Part shown: in pieces, positions 17,538 to 26,314 of the stretch
How the letters are laid out: each line of letters opens with the position of its first letter
Position numbering within the stretch: the stretch's first letter is position 1
NCBI GenBank assembly: GCA_020850755.1
Contig: JADZEB010000011.1
Coordinates: forward strand, 231,345 to 295,344
Source of the DNA: Alphaproteobacteria bacterium
GTDB lineage: Bacteria; Pseudomonadota; Alphaproteobacteria; Acetobacterales; Acetobacteraceae
Direction of reading: 5' to 3'
DNA: 64,000 nucleotides
The notes under the pieces: generated by a model
Told to the model about the DNA's origin: nothing
Databases searched by the model: none
What the model saw: only the letters and a program-made list of their open reading frames with translations
Made by a program: the position numbers and the translations under genes

Positions 17538-17984
17538 TCAGATCAGGCCCAGTTCGCGCAGATCCTTGCGCAGCCGCGCCGGCAGCGCCGCCTCGGCGGC
17601 GCGTGCCTTGGCCGCCGCGCGCACTTCCGCCCCGCTCGTCGCATCGGGCGGGGCATCGGCCGCCTCCAGGTAGCGCCAGCCCTGGAACGCCTTCACCGCG
17701 CGCGGCAGCACCGGCACCAGCTTGCGATCCAGGATCAGCGCGCAGCAGGGGCTGCCATCCTCCCATTGCGCCGGCTCGATGCGCTTGACGATCTGGCGCG
17801 CGGCGATATGGCCGCGGATCACCCAGTAGATCGAGCCCTTGCCCTCGATCTCGGCGGCGCGCTTGGGCGTCGAGCGCGTCTGGTGGCGCAGCGGTGGGTC
17901 GTTCTTGATCCGCCAGGCCTGGCGCTCCTTGAGATGCTGCAGGCTCTCGATCCCGACGGCGAGCTTGATCAGGTGCACGGTCAT
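17538..17984 (-). CDS. DUF1489 family protein
   Basis: 148 residues, matching the usual length of this alphaproteobacterial family. Typical segments are MTVHLIKLAVGIESL at the start, the TRSTPKRAAEI basic stretch, GSIYWVIRGHIAARQ, and CCALILDRKLVPVLPR followed by FQGWRYL. The function is unknown. The family is nearly confined to Alphaproteobacteria, so it supports the assignment of the window. It lies convergent to the yidB-like gene with 47 bp between stops. The next leftward gene (cyclase family) ends 67 bp upstream, so they may be cotranscribed. Confidence 0.9.
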   Translation of the reverse strand: MTVHLIKLAVGIESLQHLKERQAWRIKNDPPLRHQTRSTPKRAAEIEGKGSIYWVIRGHIAARQIVKRIEPAQWEDGSPCCALILDRKLVPVLPRAVKAFQGWRYLEAADAPPDATSGAEVRAAAKARAAEAALPARLRKDLRELGLI

Positions 17985-18051
17985 GGGCGCAGAGATCGGG
18001 GCGGGGCGCGCCGCGTCAAGCCGCGGCGCGCTGTCCAGCCGCGCCCCGGTC

Positions 18052-18738
18052 CTAGGGCAGCACCGCCACCGCGCGCACCGGGCTGCCGGTGCCGCCCTTG
18101 ATCTTCAAGGGGAAGGCGATGAAGCGGAAGCGGCCCTTGCCCACCAGCTTGTCGAGATTGACCAGGCATTCATAGTGGGTGATGCCGCGGTCGCGGCAGA
18201 TCTGGTGGACGCGGAAATTGTTGGCCCCTTCCGTGCCCGGGCTGATCGCCTCGACCCCGAAGGCGACGATGCCCTTGTCGGCCAGCCAGTGCGCCGCCGG
18301 CTCGGACAGGCCGGGGAAATCGTGCAGATAGGCCGGGCTGCCCCAGCTGCGGGCGTAGAAGTTCATGTAGAGCAGCACCGTGTCGCCCTTCCGGATCGGG
18401 GCGGCCTTCTGCTCGGCCGCCTCCAGCTCGGCCACGCTGATCTGCGCCTTGAGCGCGACATGCGACAGGTCGAGGCACACGGCTTCGGTGTAGAAATTCT
18501 CCAGCGGCACGGCGTCGATGCCCGGCGCGGCCGGATCGCTGTTGAAGTGGCGCGGCGCATCGACATGCGTGCCGGCATGATCGCCGAGCGTCAGATGCAG
18601 CGACATCGAGGTGAAGCGCACATCGCCCGCCTGCTTGATCTCGTTGTGGTCGTTCCACACGCCGATCGACACCGGCGGGTGCGAGGGATGGGTGGGCGTG
18701 CGATGCTCGATGGTGCGCGAGAGATCGATCAGCGGCAT
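18052..18738 (-). CDS. Cyclase family protein (kynurenine formamidase-like metal hydrolase)
   Basis: 228 residues. The metal-binding signature HAGTHVDAPRHF of the cyclase/KynB fold is present, as are the MPLIDLSRTIEHRTPTHPSHP start and the C-terminal HYECLVNLDKLVGKGRFRF. Family members hydrolyse N-formylkynurenine, isatin or related cyclic amides with a divalent metal in the cytoplasm. No kyn or tryptophan genes are adjacent, so the substrate is unknown. The ATG at 18738 begins the conserved region; the frame stays open further upstream but without family features. Confidence 0.88.
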   Translation of the reverse strand: MPLIDLSRTIEHRTPTHPSHPPVSIGVWNDHNEIKQAGDVRFTSMSLHLTLGDHAGTHVDAPRHFNSDPAAPGIDAVPLENFYTEAVCLDLSHVALKAQISVAELEAAEQKAAPIRKGDTVLLYMNFYARSWGSPAYLHDFPGLSEPAAHWLADKGIVAFGVEAISPGTEGANNFRVHQICRDRGITHYECLVNLDKLVGKGRFRFIAFPLKIKGGTGSPVRAVAVLP

Positions 18739-19348
18739 GTCGGTTCCCCGGTCTGCGTTGCGAAGCTGCCACATCAGGCTAGGACCGTGCGCGCGCCCGG
18801 GCAAGGCCGCACGGCAGGCCCGGCGCCGGTCGCGATGACTGTTTCGTAACGAGCGCCGCCTGCAATCCGCCGCCGTTCCGCAACAAGGTTGCGGGATCGG
18901 ACAAGGTCTGGTGGTAGTAGGGCCGCGAATAGCGCAAGCCCTTGCGAAAGGAATGGCGAGTCGAGCGCCGCACCTCGATTCCCGCTCTGTTTCCGCCGGA
19001 ACGCGGCCGATGCGTTTTACAATAAAACAGGTGGTTTTCATTTACTTCGCGGGCGATGGCACCGAAGGTAACGCCCGTGTATACTTGGCGGCGGCAGCGC
19101 CACTCGGCGCGTCACGGGCCAGAAGCCATTGGAAACAGGAGGCTTTCCGGCCCATCCCGGCCGCGCACATGCCCTCACACGACACTAGAATTGGCCCGCC
19201 ATTTGTATTATTGACGAATCGGCAGGACCGAGTCGCCAGCGCCGTCCCCTCCTCGGCCTGCTCCATGCGGTGATCCTGCCGTGCGCCCTGCGGGGCGGCG
19301 GTGTGCCCTGGTGGCGAATGCGAATGGGGCGGCGCGAGGAAACGCGCG
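18739..19348. other. 610-bp AT-richer divergent intergenic region upstream of kamA
   Basis: The part from about 18840 to 19215 is visibly less GC-rich than its surroundings and has no convincing gene. It contains a short perfect inverted repeat (CCGCAAC 18878-18884 / GTTGCGG 18888-18894) and AT-rich spots near 19015-19045 and 19200-19215 (including a TTGACG at 19211). The kamA promoter is probably here, but I cannot place it. Confidence 0.5.
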
Positions 19349-20746
19349 ATGGATCGCGACGTCGAGGTCGCCGAGAGCGAACCTCCATCCAGTCCTGGCC
19401 TTGCCAAGGACGCCCCCGCCACTGCCGCCGCCCGCCCCGCCTCTCCCGCCGCCGGCATCGCACACCCGCCCGGCACCGCCCCGAAGACGCCGCTGTTCCC
19501 CGCTTCCATCAAGGAGCGCGAGCGCGCCGCCTACTTCCCGCAGAGCGCGCGCAGCAAGGCCTTCCGCAAGCGCTTCTTCCCCAACGCCACCGCCGCCGAC
19601 TGGAACGACTGGCGCTGGCAGAGCCGCAACCGCCTGCGCACGCTGGCCCAGCTCGAGCGCGTCTTCGCCCTCAGCCCCGACGAGCGCGAGGCGATCAAGG
19701 CGCACCAGGGCAGCCTGCCCGTCGGCATCACGCCCTACTATGCCGCGCTGATGGCCGAGGCCGACCCGGCCGAGCCGCTGCGCCGCACCCACATCCCGGT
19801 GATGGGCGAGTATCTGCGCGCGCCGGGCGAGGCCGACGACCCACTGGGCGAGGACCATGACGCGGCGGTGCCCAACCTCGTGCACCGCTACCCCGACCGG
19901 GTGCTGTTCCTGGCCACCGGCTTCTGCTCGACCTATTGCCGCTACTGCACGCGCAGCCGCATGGTGGGCGAGGCGGGCGGCGACTACCATTTCTCCACCC
20001 GCGAATGGGACCGCCAGATCGAGTACATCGCCGCCCATCCCGAGATCCGCGACTGCCTCATCTCGGGCGGCGATCCGCTGACGCTGTCCACCGACAAGCT
20101 CGAGAACCTGCTCTCGCGCCTGCGCGCGATCCCGCATCTCGAGTTCATCCGCCTCGGCACCAAGGTGCCGGTGGTGCTGCCCCAGCGCATCACCCGCGAC
20201 CTGATGCGCATGCTGCGCCGCTACCATCCGGTCTGGATGAGCATCCACTTCACCCACCCGTCCGAGCTCACCCCCGAGGTGCACGAGGCCTGCACGCGGC
20301 TGGCCGATGCCGGCATCCCGCTCGGCAGCCAGACCGTCCTGCTCAAGGGCATCAACGACTCGGTCGAGACGATGAAGCCGCTGATGCACGGCCTTTTGAA
20401 GATGCGGGTCAAGCCCTACTACCTCTACCAGTGCGACCCGATCACGGGCTCGGCGCATTTCCGCACCACGATCGACAAGGGCATCGAGATCATCGAGGGC
20501 CTGCGCGGCCACACCACCGGCTATGCGGTGCCGACCTATGTCGTCGATGCGCCGGGCGGCGGCGGCAAGATCCCGCTGATCCCCGACTACCTGCTCGGCC
20601 GCGACGGCGAGGACGTGCTGCTGCGCAACTTCGAGGGCAATGTCTACCGCTACACCGACCCCGAGGGGCGGCTGGGGCGGGGACGGCGCGTCGCCCCGGA
20701 GATGCTGGCCAAGGCCCCGCCGCGCGCGGACACGGCCAAGGGCTAG
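19349..20746 (+). CDS. kamA: Lysine 2,3-aminomutase (radical SAM, PLP)
   Basis: 465 residues from ATG 19349 (MDRDVEVAESE); the frame is open 16 codons further up. The radical SAM triad is C193, C197, C200 in FCSTYCRYC. The residues that bind lysine in the clostridial enzyme (Asp293, Asp330, PLP Lys337) have equivalents with identical spacing: D363 in YQCDP, D400 in VDAPGGGG and K407 in PGGGGK. This argues for a true lysine 2,3-aminomutase giving beta-lysine rather than an EpmB-type protein, which is also shorter. It begins a rightward operon with two ATP-grasp genes, the second carrying an acetyltransferase domain. No epmA or efp is present here. Confidence 0.9.
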   Translation: MDRDVEVAESEPPSSPGLAKDAPATAAARPASPAAGIAHPPGTAPKTPLFPASIKERERAAYFPQSARSKAFRKRFFPNATAADWNDWRWQSRNRLRTLAQLERVFALSPDEREAIKAHQGSLPVGITPYYAALMAEADPAEPLRRTHIPVMGEYLRAPGEADDPLGEDHDAAVPNLVHRYPDRVLFLATGFCSTYCRYCTRSRMVGEAGGDYHFSTREWDRQIEYIAAHPEIRDCLISGGDPLTLSTDKLENLLSRLRAIPHLEFIRLGTKVPVVLPQRITRDLMRMLRRYHPVWMSIHFTHPSELTPEVHEACTRLADAGIPLGSQTVLLKGINDSVETMKPLMHGLLKMRVKPYYLYQCDPITGSAHFRTTIDKGIEIIEGLRGHTTGYAVPTYVVDAPGGGGKIPLIPDYLLGRDGEDVLLRNFEGNVYRYTDPEGRLGRGRRVAPEMLAKAPPRADTAKG

Positions 20747-20840
20747 GCCGCCCGCACCCGCACCACAGGACCGGACCGCGGCGTCGCGCCGGCAGATCGG
20801 CCGGCGCCGCGATCCCAACAGGCAAGAAGCCGCACCACCC

Positions 20841-20879
20841 CAGGAACCGGGGCCAGGAACCGGGGCCAGGAACCGAGGC
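20841..20879. repeat. 13-bp tandem repeat, three copies
   Basis: CAGGAACCGGGGC occurs three times in tandem (one base changed in the last copy), in the 232-bp gap between kamA and the ATP-grasp gene. It resembles, on the other strand, the 13-bp repeat at 60561-60625. Confidence 0.85.
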
Positions 20880-20978
20880 CGGGACCGCGTTCCGAACCCC
20901 CTCGCCGCTGCCGGGCGCAAGGCCGATCGCGCCCCATCCCCCCGGCACCGCCGAGATGCATGAGGCGAAGGCAAACCG

Positions 20979-22028
20979 ATGCGCATCGGGCTCACCTACG
21001 ATCTTCGCAGCGAGTGGATCGCCCTCGGCTACACCGAGGAGCAGACCGCCGAGTTCGACAGCCCCGGCACGATCGACGCGATCGAGGCGGCACTGAAGGC
21101 GCGCGGCTTCACGGTCGATCGCATCGGGCACGCGCGCGCGCTGATGCGCCGCCTTGCCGCCGGGGCGCGCTGGGACATCGTGTTCAACATCTGCGAGGGC
21201 ATGCACGGCTATGCGCGCGAGGCGCTGGTGCCGGCGCTGCTCGAAGCCTACCAGATCCCGTGCGTCTTCTCCGATCCGCTCACCTGCGCCGTCACGCTGC
21301 ACAAGGGCATGGCGAAAAGCCTGGTGCGCGATGCCGGCCTGCCCACCGCGCCCTTCGCGCTGATCGAGCGGATCGAGGAACTGGGACACATCGGCCTGCC
21401 CTATCCCTTGTTCGCCAAGCCGGTGGCCGAGGGCACCGGCAAGGGCGTCGATTCCGCCAGCCGCTGCGACACGCCCGAGAAGCTCGCCCATGTCTGCGAG
21501 CGTCTGCTCGCCCGCTTCCGCCAGCCGGTGCTGATCGAGACCTACCTGCCCGGGCGCGAATTCACCGTGGGCATCGTCGGCACCGGCCCCGAGGCCGAGA
21601 TCGTCGGCACGGTCGAGGTGATCCTGAAGGCGCCCGAGGATGGCGGCGCCTATGGCTTCGAGAGCAAGGAGGAGTGCGAGACGCGGGTCGACTACGTCGC
21701 CCGCGATGATGCCGAGGCGCGCGCTTCCGCCGCGCTCGCGCTCGCCAGCTACCGCGCGCTCGGCTGCCGCGATGGCGGGCGCGTCGATGTGCGCTCGGAC
21801 GCGGCCGGGCTGCCGCACTTCATCGAGGTGAACCCGCTCGCCGGCCTCAACCCCGAGCATTCCGACCTGCCGATCCTCACCACCGCCACGGGCCGCAGCT
21901 ACCAGTGGCTGATCGACCGGATCGTGGGCTCGGCGCTGGCGCGCAACGGGCTCGCCTGGCCCGAGCAGGCCAAGAAGCGCCGTCGCGCCGCCCGCGGCGC
22001 CCTGCGCGTCGTCGGTGCGGCGGGATGA
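20979..22028 (+). CDS. D-alanine-D-alanine ligase-like ATP-grasp protein
   Basis: 349 residues. Ddl-like features: MRIGLTYDLRSEWIALGYT start, FNICEGMHGYAREALVP (the Ddl NxxEG segment), SDPLTCAVTLHKGMAKSLVRDAGLPTAPF, the ATP-grasp lysine in PLFAKPVAEGTGKGV, ETYLPGREFTVGI, and metal-ligand IEVNPLAGLNPEHSDLP. It differs from housekeeping Ddl in lacking the usual substrate loop, and it is not near mur genes. The likely reaction is ATP-dependent amide formation between an amino acid or amine and a carboxylate. Its TGA overlaps the next ATG (ATGA), so the two ATP-grasp proteins are made together. Confidence 0.85.
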   Translation: MRIGLTYDLRSEWIALGYTEEQTAEFDSPGTIDAIEAALKARGFTVDRIGHARALMRRLAAGARWDIVFNICEGMHGYAREALVPALLEAYQIPCVFSDPLTCAVTLHKGMAKSLVRDAGLPTAPFALIERIEELGHIGLPYPLFAKPVAEGTGKGVDSASRCDTPEKLAHVCERLLARFRQPVLIETYLPGREFTVGIVGTGPEAEIVGTVEVILKAPEDGGAYGFESKEECETRVDYVARDDAEARASAALALASYRALGCRDGGRVDVRSDAAGLPHFIEVNPLAGLNPEHSDLPILTTATGRSYQWLIDRIVGSALARNGLAWPEQAKKRRRAARGALRVVGAAG

Positions 22029-23689
22029 CCGACCCGGCCGCACCCGGCACCACGCCAGAACCGAGCGGACCGGCCACGGAGAGCGGCAGGCCCGCGCCGC
22101 TTTGTGCGCTGCTGCACCAGGCGGTTTCGCCCGACGCCGGCGCCGAGGAGCAGGACGTGCTCGAACAGGCCGAGGCGATCGAGCGCGCGCTGGTCGCACT
22201 CGGCTGGCGCGTCGCGGTGCTGCCGGTCACGCTCGATCTCGGCGCGCTCGCCGCGCGCCTGGCCGAGCTCAAGCCCGATCTCGCCTTCAACCTGGTCGAG
22301 TGCCTGCCGGGCGTGCCCAGCACGGGACGCATGATCGCCGCACCGGCCAGCCTGCTCGATGCCATGGGCATCCGCTACACCGGCTGCGGGCCGCTGGCGC
22401 TCGGCCTGACCTCGGATAAGCGCGCGACCAAGGAGAAGCTCGCCGCCGCCGGCCTGCCCACCGCGCCCTGGCTCGATGCCGCGCGCGAGACCACCCATCC
22501 CGGCCCCTTCATCGTGAAAAGCGCCTGGGAGCATGCGAGCTTCGGCATCGGGCCGGAGAATGTCGTGCGCGACGAGGTCGCCGCCCGCGCCCTTATCGCC
22601 GAGCGGGCGCGCCAGTCCGTGGGCCCCTGGTTCGCCGAGGCCTTCATCGACGGGCGCGAGTTCAACCTGTCGCTGGTCGAGGACGCGGAAGGCCGCCCCG
22701 AGGTGCTGCCCCCGGCCGAGATGTGCTTCATCGACTGGCCGTCCGAGGTGCCGCGCATCCTCGACTTTGCCGGCAAGTGGCAGCCCGACCATCCGCTCTA
22801 TGCCCGCTCGGTGCGCAACTACCGGTTCGAGCCCGAGGATGCGGCGCTGTTGCGCCAGCTTGGCGAGCTCGCGCGCGAATGCTGGCGCGTGTTCGGGCTG
22901 GCGGGCTATGCGCGCGTCGATTTCCGCGTCGATGCCGCCGGCCGGCCCTGGATACTGGAGATCAACGCCAATCCCTGCCTCACGCCGGAGATGGGCCTCG
23001 CCGCCGCCGCGACCGAGGCGGGGATCGACTTCACCGCGCTGGTCGCGCGCGTGGTTGCCGCCGCCACCCGTGGCAGCGAACCCGGCGCCGGCGCCGGCGC
23101 GGATGCCGCGGCCGAGGCGCCGGCGCGGATCGGGGCGCGGCGCCCCCGCCGCCGCCTGCCGCGGCTGGTCTGGCGCGAGAGCGTGCAGCCGACCGACCTC
23201 GGCGCCGTCACCGCGCTGGTGGCCGCCACCGGCTTCTTCCTGCCGCACGAGATCGCGGTCGCGGGCGAGCTGGTCGAGGAGAAGCTCGGGCAGGGCGACG
23301 CCTCGACCTACCGCTTCCTGTTCGCCGAGACACCGGACGGGCGGCTGATGGGCTATGCCTGCTACGGCCCCACCCCCTGCACGGAAGGGAGCTGGGACCT
23401 CTACTGGATCGCGGTGCACCCGAAGGCGCAGGGGCTGGGCCTCGGCCGGCGGCTCGCGGCGATGATCGAGGCGCGCATCGCCGCCGAGGGCGGGCGGCGC
23501 GTCTATGCCGAGACCGCCTCCAAGGCGCAGTATGCGCCGACGCGCGCCTTCTATGCCGCGCTCGGCTATCGGCTCGTGGCCACGGTGGCGGATTTCTACG
23601 CCGCGGGCGACGACAAGCTGGTCTATCTGCGCATCCCGGCCGAGCCGCCGGCGGCCAGCGCCGAGGCCGCCACCTCCGCCGCCGCCTGA
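22025..23689 (+). CDS. ATP-grasp ligase fused to GNAT acetyltransferase
   Basis: 554 residues. Residues ~20-350 form a second Ddl-like ATP-grasp domain (LAFNLVECLPGVPSTGR, TGCGPLALGLTSDKRATKEKL, FIVKSAWEHASFGIG, EAFIDGREFNLSLVE, the metal motif ILEINANPCLTPE). Residues ~375-545 are a GNAT N-acetyltransferase (LYWIAVHPKAQGLGLGRRLA is the acetyl-CoA loop; later TRAFYAALGYRLVA). The two are joined by an Ala/Gly-rich linker. With KamA upstream, the acetyltransferase could play the role of AblB, which acetylates beta-lysine, while the ligase domains attach it to something else; that is inference. It starts inside the preceding stop codon. No transporter is linked. Confidence 0.87.
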   Translation: MTDPAAPGTTPEPSGPATESGRPAPLCALLHQAVSPDAGAEEQDVLEQAEAIERALVALGWRVAVLPVTLDLGALAARLAELKPDLAFNLVECLPGVPSTGRMIAAPASLLDAMGIRYTGCGPLALGLTSDKRATKEKLAAAGLPTAPWLDAARETTHPGPFIVKSAWEHASFGIGPENVVRDEVAARALIAERARQSVGPWFAEAFIDGREFNLSLVEDAEGRPEVLPPAEMCFIDWPSEVPRILDFAGKWQPDHPLYARSVRNYRFEPEDAALLRQLGELARECWRVFGLAGYARVDFRVDAAGRPWILEINANPCLTPEMGLAAAATEAGIDFTALVARVVAAATRGSEPGAGAGADAAAEAPARIGARRPRRRLPRLVWRESVQPTDLGAVTALVAATGFFLPHEIAVAGELVEEKLGQGDASTYRFLFAETPDGRLMGYACYGPTPCTEGSWDLYWIAVHPKAQGLGLGRRLAAMIEARIAAEGGRRVYAETASKAQYAPTRAFYAALGYRLVATVADFYAAGDDKLVYLRIPAEPPAASAEAATSAAA

Positions 23690-23843
23690 AGCCTGCCCGG
23701 AGCGCGGCCCGGAGCGCTGCCCGGAGCGTCGCACGGCGCGCAGCACGGAGCGACTTTCACCCGACCGAGGCTTGAGGCATTCTTAGTGCCCTGTCGGGCC
23801 TGATGCCCACTGGCACCATCATAACGGTTTGGGAGGATGCAGA

Positions 23844-24839
23844 ATGATTGATCGTCGCTCGCTCATGCTCGGCACCGCTGGCCTCGGCGCGGCGCTGGCC
23901 ACCGGTCGCCGCGCGCTGGCGCAGCCGCGCAACGCCAATTGGCCGCGCGCGATGGTGATGGGCACAGCCTCGGCCGGCGGCACCGGCGCGATCTGGGGCG
24001 AGGGCGCCGCCCAGATCATGTCGCGGGCCACCGGGGTTGCCATGAGCACCCGCACCACCCAGGGACCGGTGCAGAACATCGTTCTGGTCGATCGCGGCGA
24101 GGTCCAGATGGGTATCGTCACCATGGGCCTGATGCTGCAGGGCTGGAACGGGCAGGGCGACTGGACCCAGGGCCGCCAGCACCGCAATGTCCGCGCCTCG
24201 ATCCCGATGTACGACACCCCCTTCCAGGGCATCGCACTGGCGCGCTCGGGCATCAGCAAGATCACCGACCTCAACGGCAAGCGCGTCGGCCTTGGCCCGC
24301 GCGGCGGCACGCCGGGCACCACCTGGCCCACCATCCTGCGCAACCTCAACGTCACGCCCTCGGCGATCCGCTACGGCTCGGCCAACGACATGGGCGGGCT
24401 GCTGGCCGACGGGCTGATCGATGCCTTCCTGTTCGCCGCCGGCCTGCCGGTGGCGGCCTTCACCGAACTGGAGACGACGCAGCAGACCAAGCACATCACC
24501 TTCACCGCGCAGGAGATCGCCTCCCTCAAGAGCAAGATGCCCGAGCTTGGCGATTCGATGATCCCGCGCGGCACCTATCGCGGCCTCACCGAGGACACGC
24601 CGACGGTGGGCATCTACAACTTCATGATCGTGCAGAAGGACCTGCCCGACGACCTCGTCTTCGAGATGATGAAGGCGGTGCTGACCACCAACACCGACAT
24701 CGCCCGCGTGCATGGCACCGGCAAGGAGACCCTGCCGCAGAACTGGAACAAGAACACCTTCCTGCCCTTCCATCCGGGCGCGGCGAAGTGGCTGCGCGAC
24801 AATGGCCATCGGGTGCCCGACAATCTGGTGCTGCGCTGA
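23844..24839 (+). CDS. TAXI-type TRAP transporter solute-binding protein, paralogue 1
   Basis: 331 residues. The Tat-like or Sec signal peptide starts MIDRRSLMLGTAGLGAALATG and ends ALAQ. The mature protein begins PRNANWPRAMVMGTASAGGTG and has the TAXI (TRAP-associated extracytoplasmic immunogenic) features: TRTTQGPVQNIVLVDRGEVQMGI, YDTPFQGIALARSGI, RVGLGPRGGTPGT, DGLIDAFLFAAG. It should bind a small carboxylate or amino-acid-like ligand in the periplasm. No TRAP membrane subunit is in the window. It is the most diverged of three tandem copies (residues such as MGLMLQGWNG instead of MGPALQAWNG). Confidence 0.9.
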   Translation: MIDRRSLMLGTAGLGAALATGRRALAQPRNANWPRAMVMGTASAGGTGAIWGEGAAQIMSRATGVAMSTRTTQGPVQNIVLVDRGEVQMGIVTMGLMLQGWNGQGDWTQGRQHRNVRASIPMYDTPFQGIALARSGISKITDLNGKRVGLGPRGGTPGTTWPTILRNLNVTPSAIRYGSANDMGGLLADGLIDAFLFAAGLPVAAFTELETTQQTKHITFTAQEIASLKSKMPELGDSMIPRGTYRGLTEDTPTVGIYNFMIVQKDLPDDLVFEMMKAVLTTNTDIARVHGTGKETLPQNWNKNTFLPFHPGAAKWLRDNGHRVPDNLVLR

Positions 24840-24927
24840 CGGCGGGCGGCCATGCCCAGCCCGGCCCGGCCGGGTCGCGCCGGCAGCCGCGTTAGCCTTT
24901 GATCTGGCTGGGTTTCGCCGGCAGGGC

Positions 24928-24970
24928 GGCCGGGAGAGCCGATTTGGCTTTCCCGGCCTGCTTGCTTTTT
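24928..24970 (+). terminator. Rho-independent terminator after TAXI paralogue 1
   Basis: GGCCGGGAGAGCC (24928-24940) pairs with GGCTTTCCCGGCC (24946-24958) over 13 bp with a single G-T pair and a GATTT loop. It is followed by CTTGC and a run of five T (24966-24970). It lies 88 bp after the stop of the first TAXI gene, so the paralogues are probably separately or partially transcribed. Confidence 0.65.
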
Positions 24971-25053
24971 GGCAATGTTATCCCCAGTTTTGGGACTTGC
25001 CGCCGGGAACGAGGCGGGCCGACAAAGACCAACAGTCAGAGGAGGACTTCGCC

Positions 25054-26046
25054 GTGATCCGTCGTCGCCATCTGCTTGCCGCCGGTGCTGCGGCTTCAGC
25101 CTTCGCAGCGATAGGCCCCGCCAGCGCCCAGCCGCGCAACGCGAGTTGGCCGCGCGCCATGAACATGGGCACCGCGGCGCCGGGCGGCGTCTACGCCGTC
25201 TACGGCCCCGGCTGGGGTGCCCTGGTGCAGGAAGCCACCGGCATCGCCGTGAGCTACCGCGCCACCCAGGGCCCGAACCAGAACATCATCCTGGTCGATC
25301 GCAAGGAGATCGAGCTGGGCATGACCACCATGGGCCCCGCCTTGCAGGCCTGGAACGGCCAGGGCCAGTGGACCCAGGGCAACCGCTTCCGCAACATCCG
25401 CGCCCTGTTCCCGATGTACGACACGCCGTTCCACGCCATCGCGCTCGCGCGCAGCAACATCAGCCGCTACGACCAGCTCGCCGGCAAGAATATCGGCGTG
25501 GGCCCCCGCGCCGGCACGCCCGGCACCTACTGGCCGGCGATCATGCAGGCGCTTGGTATCCGCGTTGCGGCCGTGCGCTACGGCTCGGGCTCGGACATGG
25601 GCGGGCAGCTCGGCGACGGGCTGATCGACGCCTTCCCCTTCGCCGCCGGCGCGCCGATCCCGGTCTTCACCGAGATGGAGACCACCAACCAGATCAACTT
25701 CCTCGACTTCAGCGCCGAGCAGATCACCAAGCTGAAGCAGGCCATGCCGGAACTGTCGGACGCCACCATCCCCAAGGGCACCTACCGGACACAGCAGAAC
25801 GACATCAAGACCGTCGGGCTCTACAATTTCGCCATCTGCAACAAGGACCTGTCGGCGGACCTGGTCTACGAGATCGTGAAGTCGGTGATGACCAACAATC
25901 CGCGCCTGGTGGCCGCGCATGCCACCGGCAAGGAGACCCTGCCGCAGAACTGGAACAAGAACGCCTTCCTGCCCTTCCATCCGGGCGCGGCGCGCTGGTT
26001 CCGCGAGAACGGCCACGCCATCCCGGACAATCTCGTCATGGCCTGA
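25054..26046 (+). CDS. TAXI-type TRAP transporter solute-binding protein, paralogue 2
   Basis: 330 residues from a GTG at 25054, chosen because GAGGAGG lies nine bases upstream and the signal peptide (VIRRRHLLAAGAAASAFAAI, cleavage near PASAQ) starts there. The mature protein shares long identical stretches with paralogue 3, for example YRATQGPNQNIILVDR, MTTMGPALQAWNGQGQW and LPQNWNKN...FLPFHPGAA. TAXI proteins feed a fused TRAP permease; none is here. Following hydantoinase genes suggest that the ligand could be a hydantoin, a lactam or a related acid, as inference only. Confidence 0.9.
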   Translation: MIRRRHLLAAGAAASAFAAIGPASAQPRNASWPRAMNMGTAAPGGVYAVYGPGWGALVQEATGIAVSYRATQGPNQNIILVDRKEIELGMTTMGPALQAWNGQGQWTQGNRFRNIRALFPMYDTPFHAIALARSNISRYDQLAGKNIGVGPRAGTPGTYWPAIMQALGIRVAAVRYGSGSDMGGQLGDGLIDAFPFAAGAPIPVFTEMETTNQINFLDFSAEQITKLKQAMPELSDATIPKGTYRTQQNDIKTVGLYNFAICNKDLSADLVYEIVKSVMTNNPRLVAAHATGKETLPQNWNKNAFLPFHPGAARWFRENGHAIPDNLVMA

Positions 26047-26125
26047 CCGGGCCAGGCCGCCTCTCGTGGTGGCGTCTCGTGGCGGCGTCGGGGCGACCCG
26101 GCGCCGCCACTGCTTTGCGCGGACC

Positions 26126-26177
26126 GGGCCGGCGCCAGGCGGGGGCCGGCGCCAGGCGGGGGCGGGGGCCAGGCGGG
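26126..26177. repeat. 17-bp tandem repeat between TAXI genes
   Basis: GGGCCGGCGCCAGGCGG occurs twice in tandem (26126-26142, 26143-26159), followed by a degenerate third unit, in the 268-bp gap between TAXI paralogues 2 and 3. No function visible. Confidence 0.75.
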
Positions 26178-26314
26178 GCCGGCGGATGCGCCCGGCCTCG
26201 CGGCCAAATCGTTGCGCAAGCGATATTGACCGCACTGCCCCCGGCCCCTAGCCTTGCCGCTTGCGCAGTGAGCGGCATCCGGCGGCGCCATGCGCATCCC
26301 CGGGGGAGGACAGC

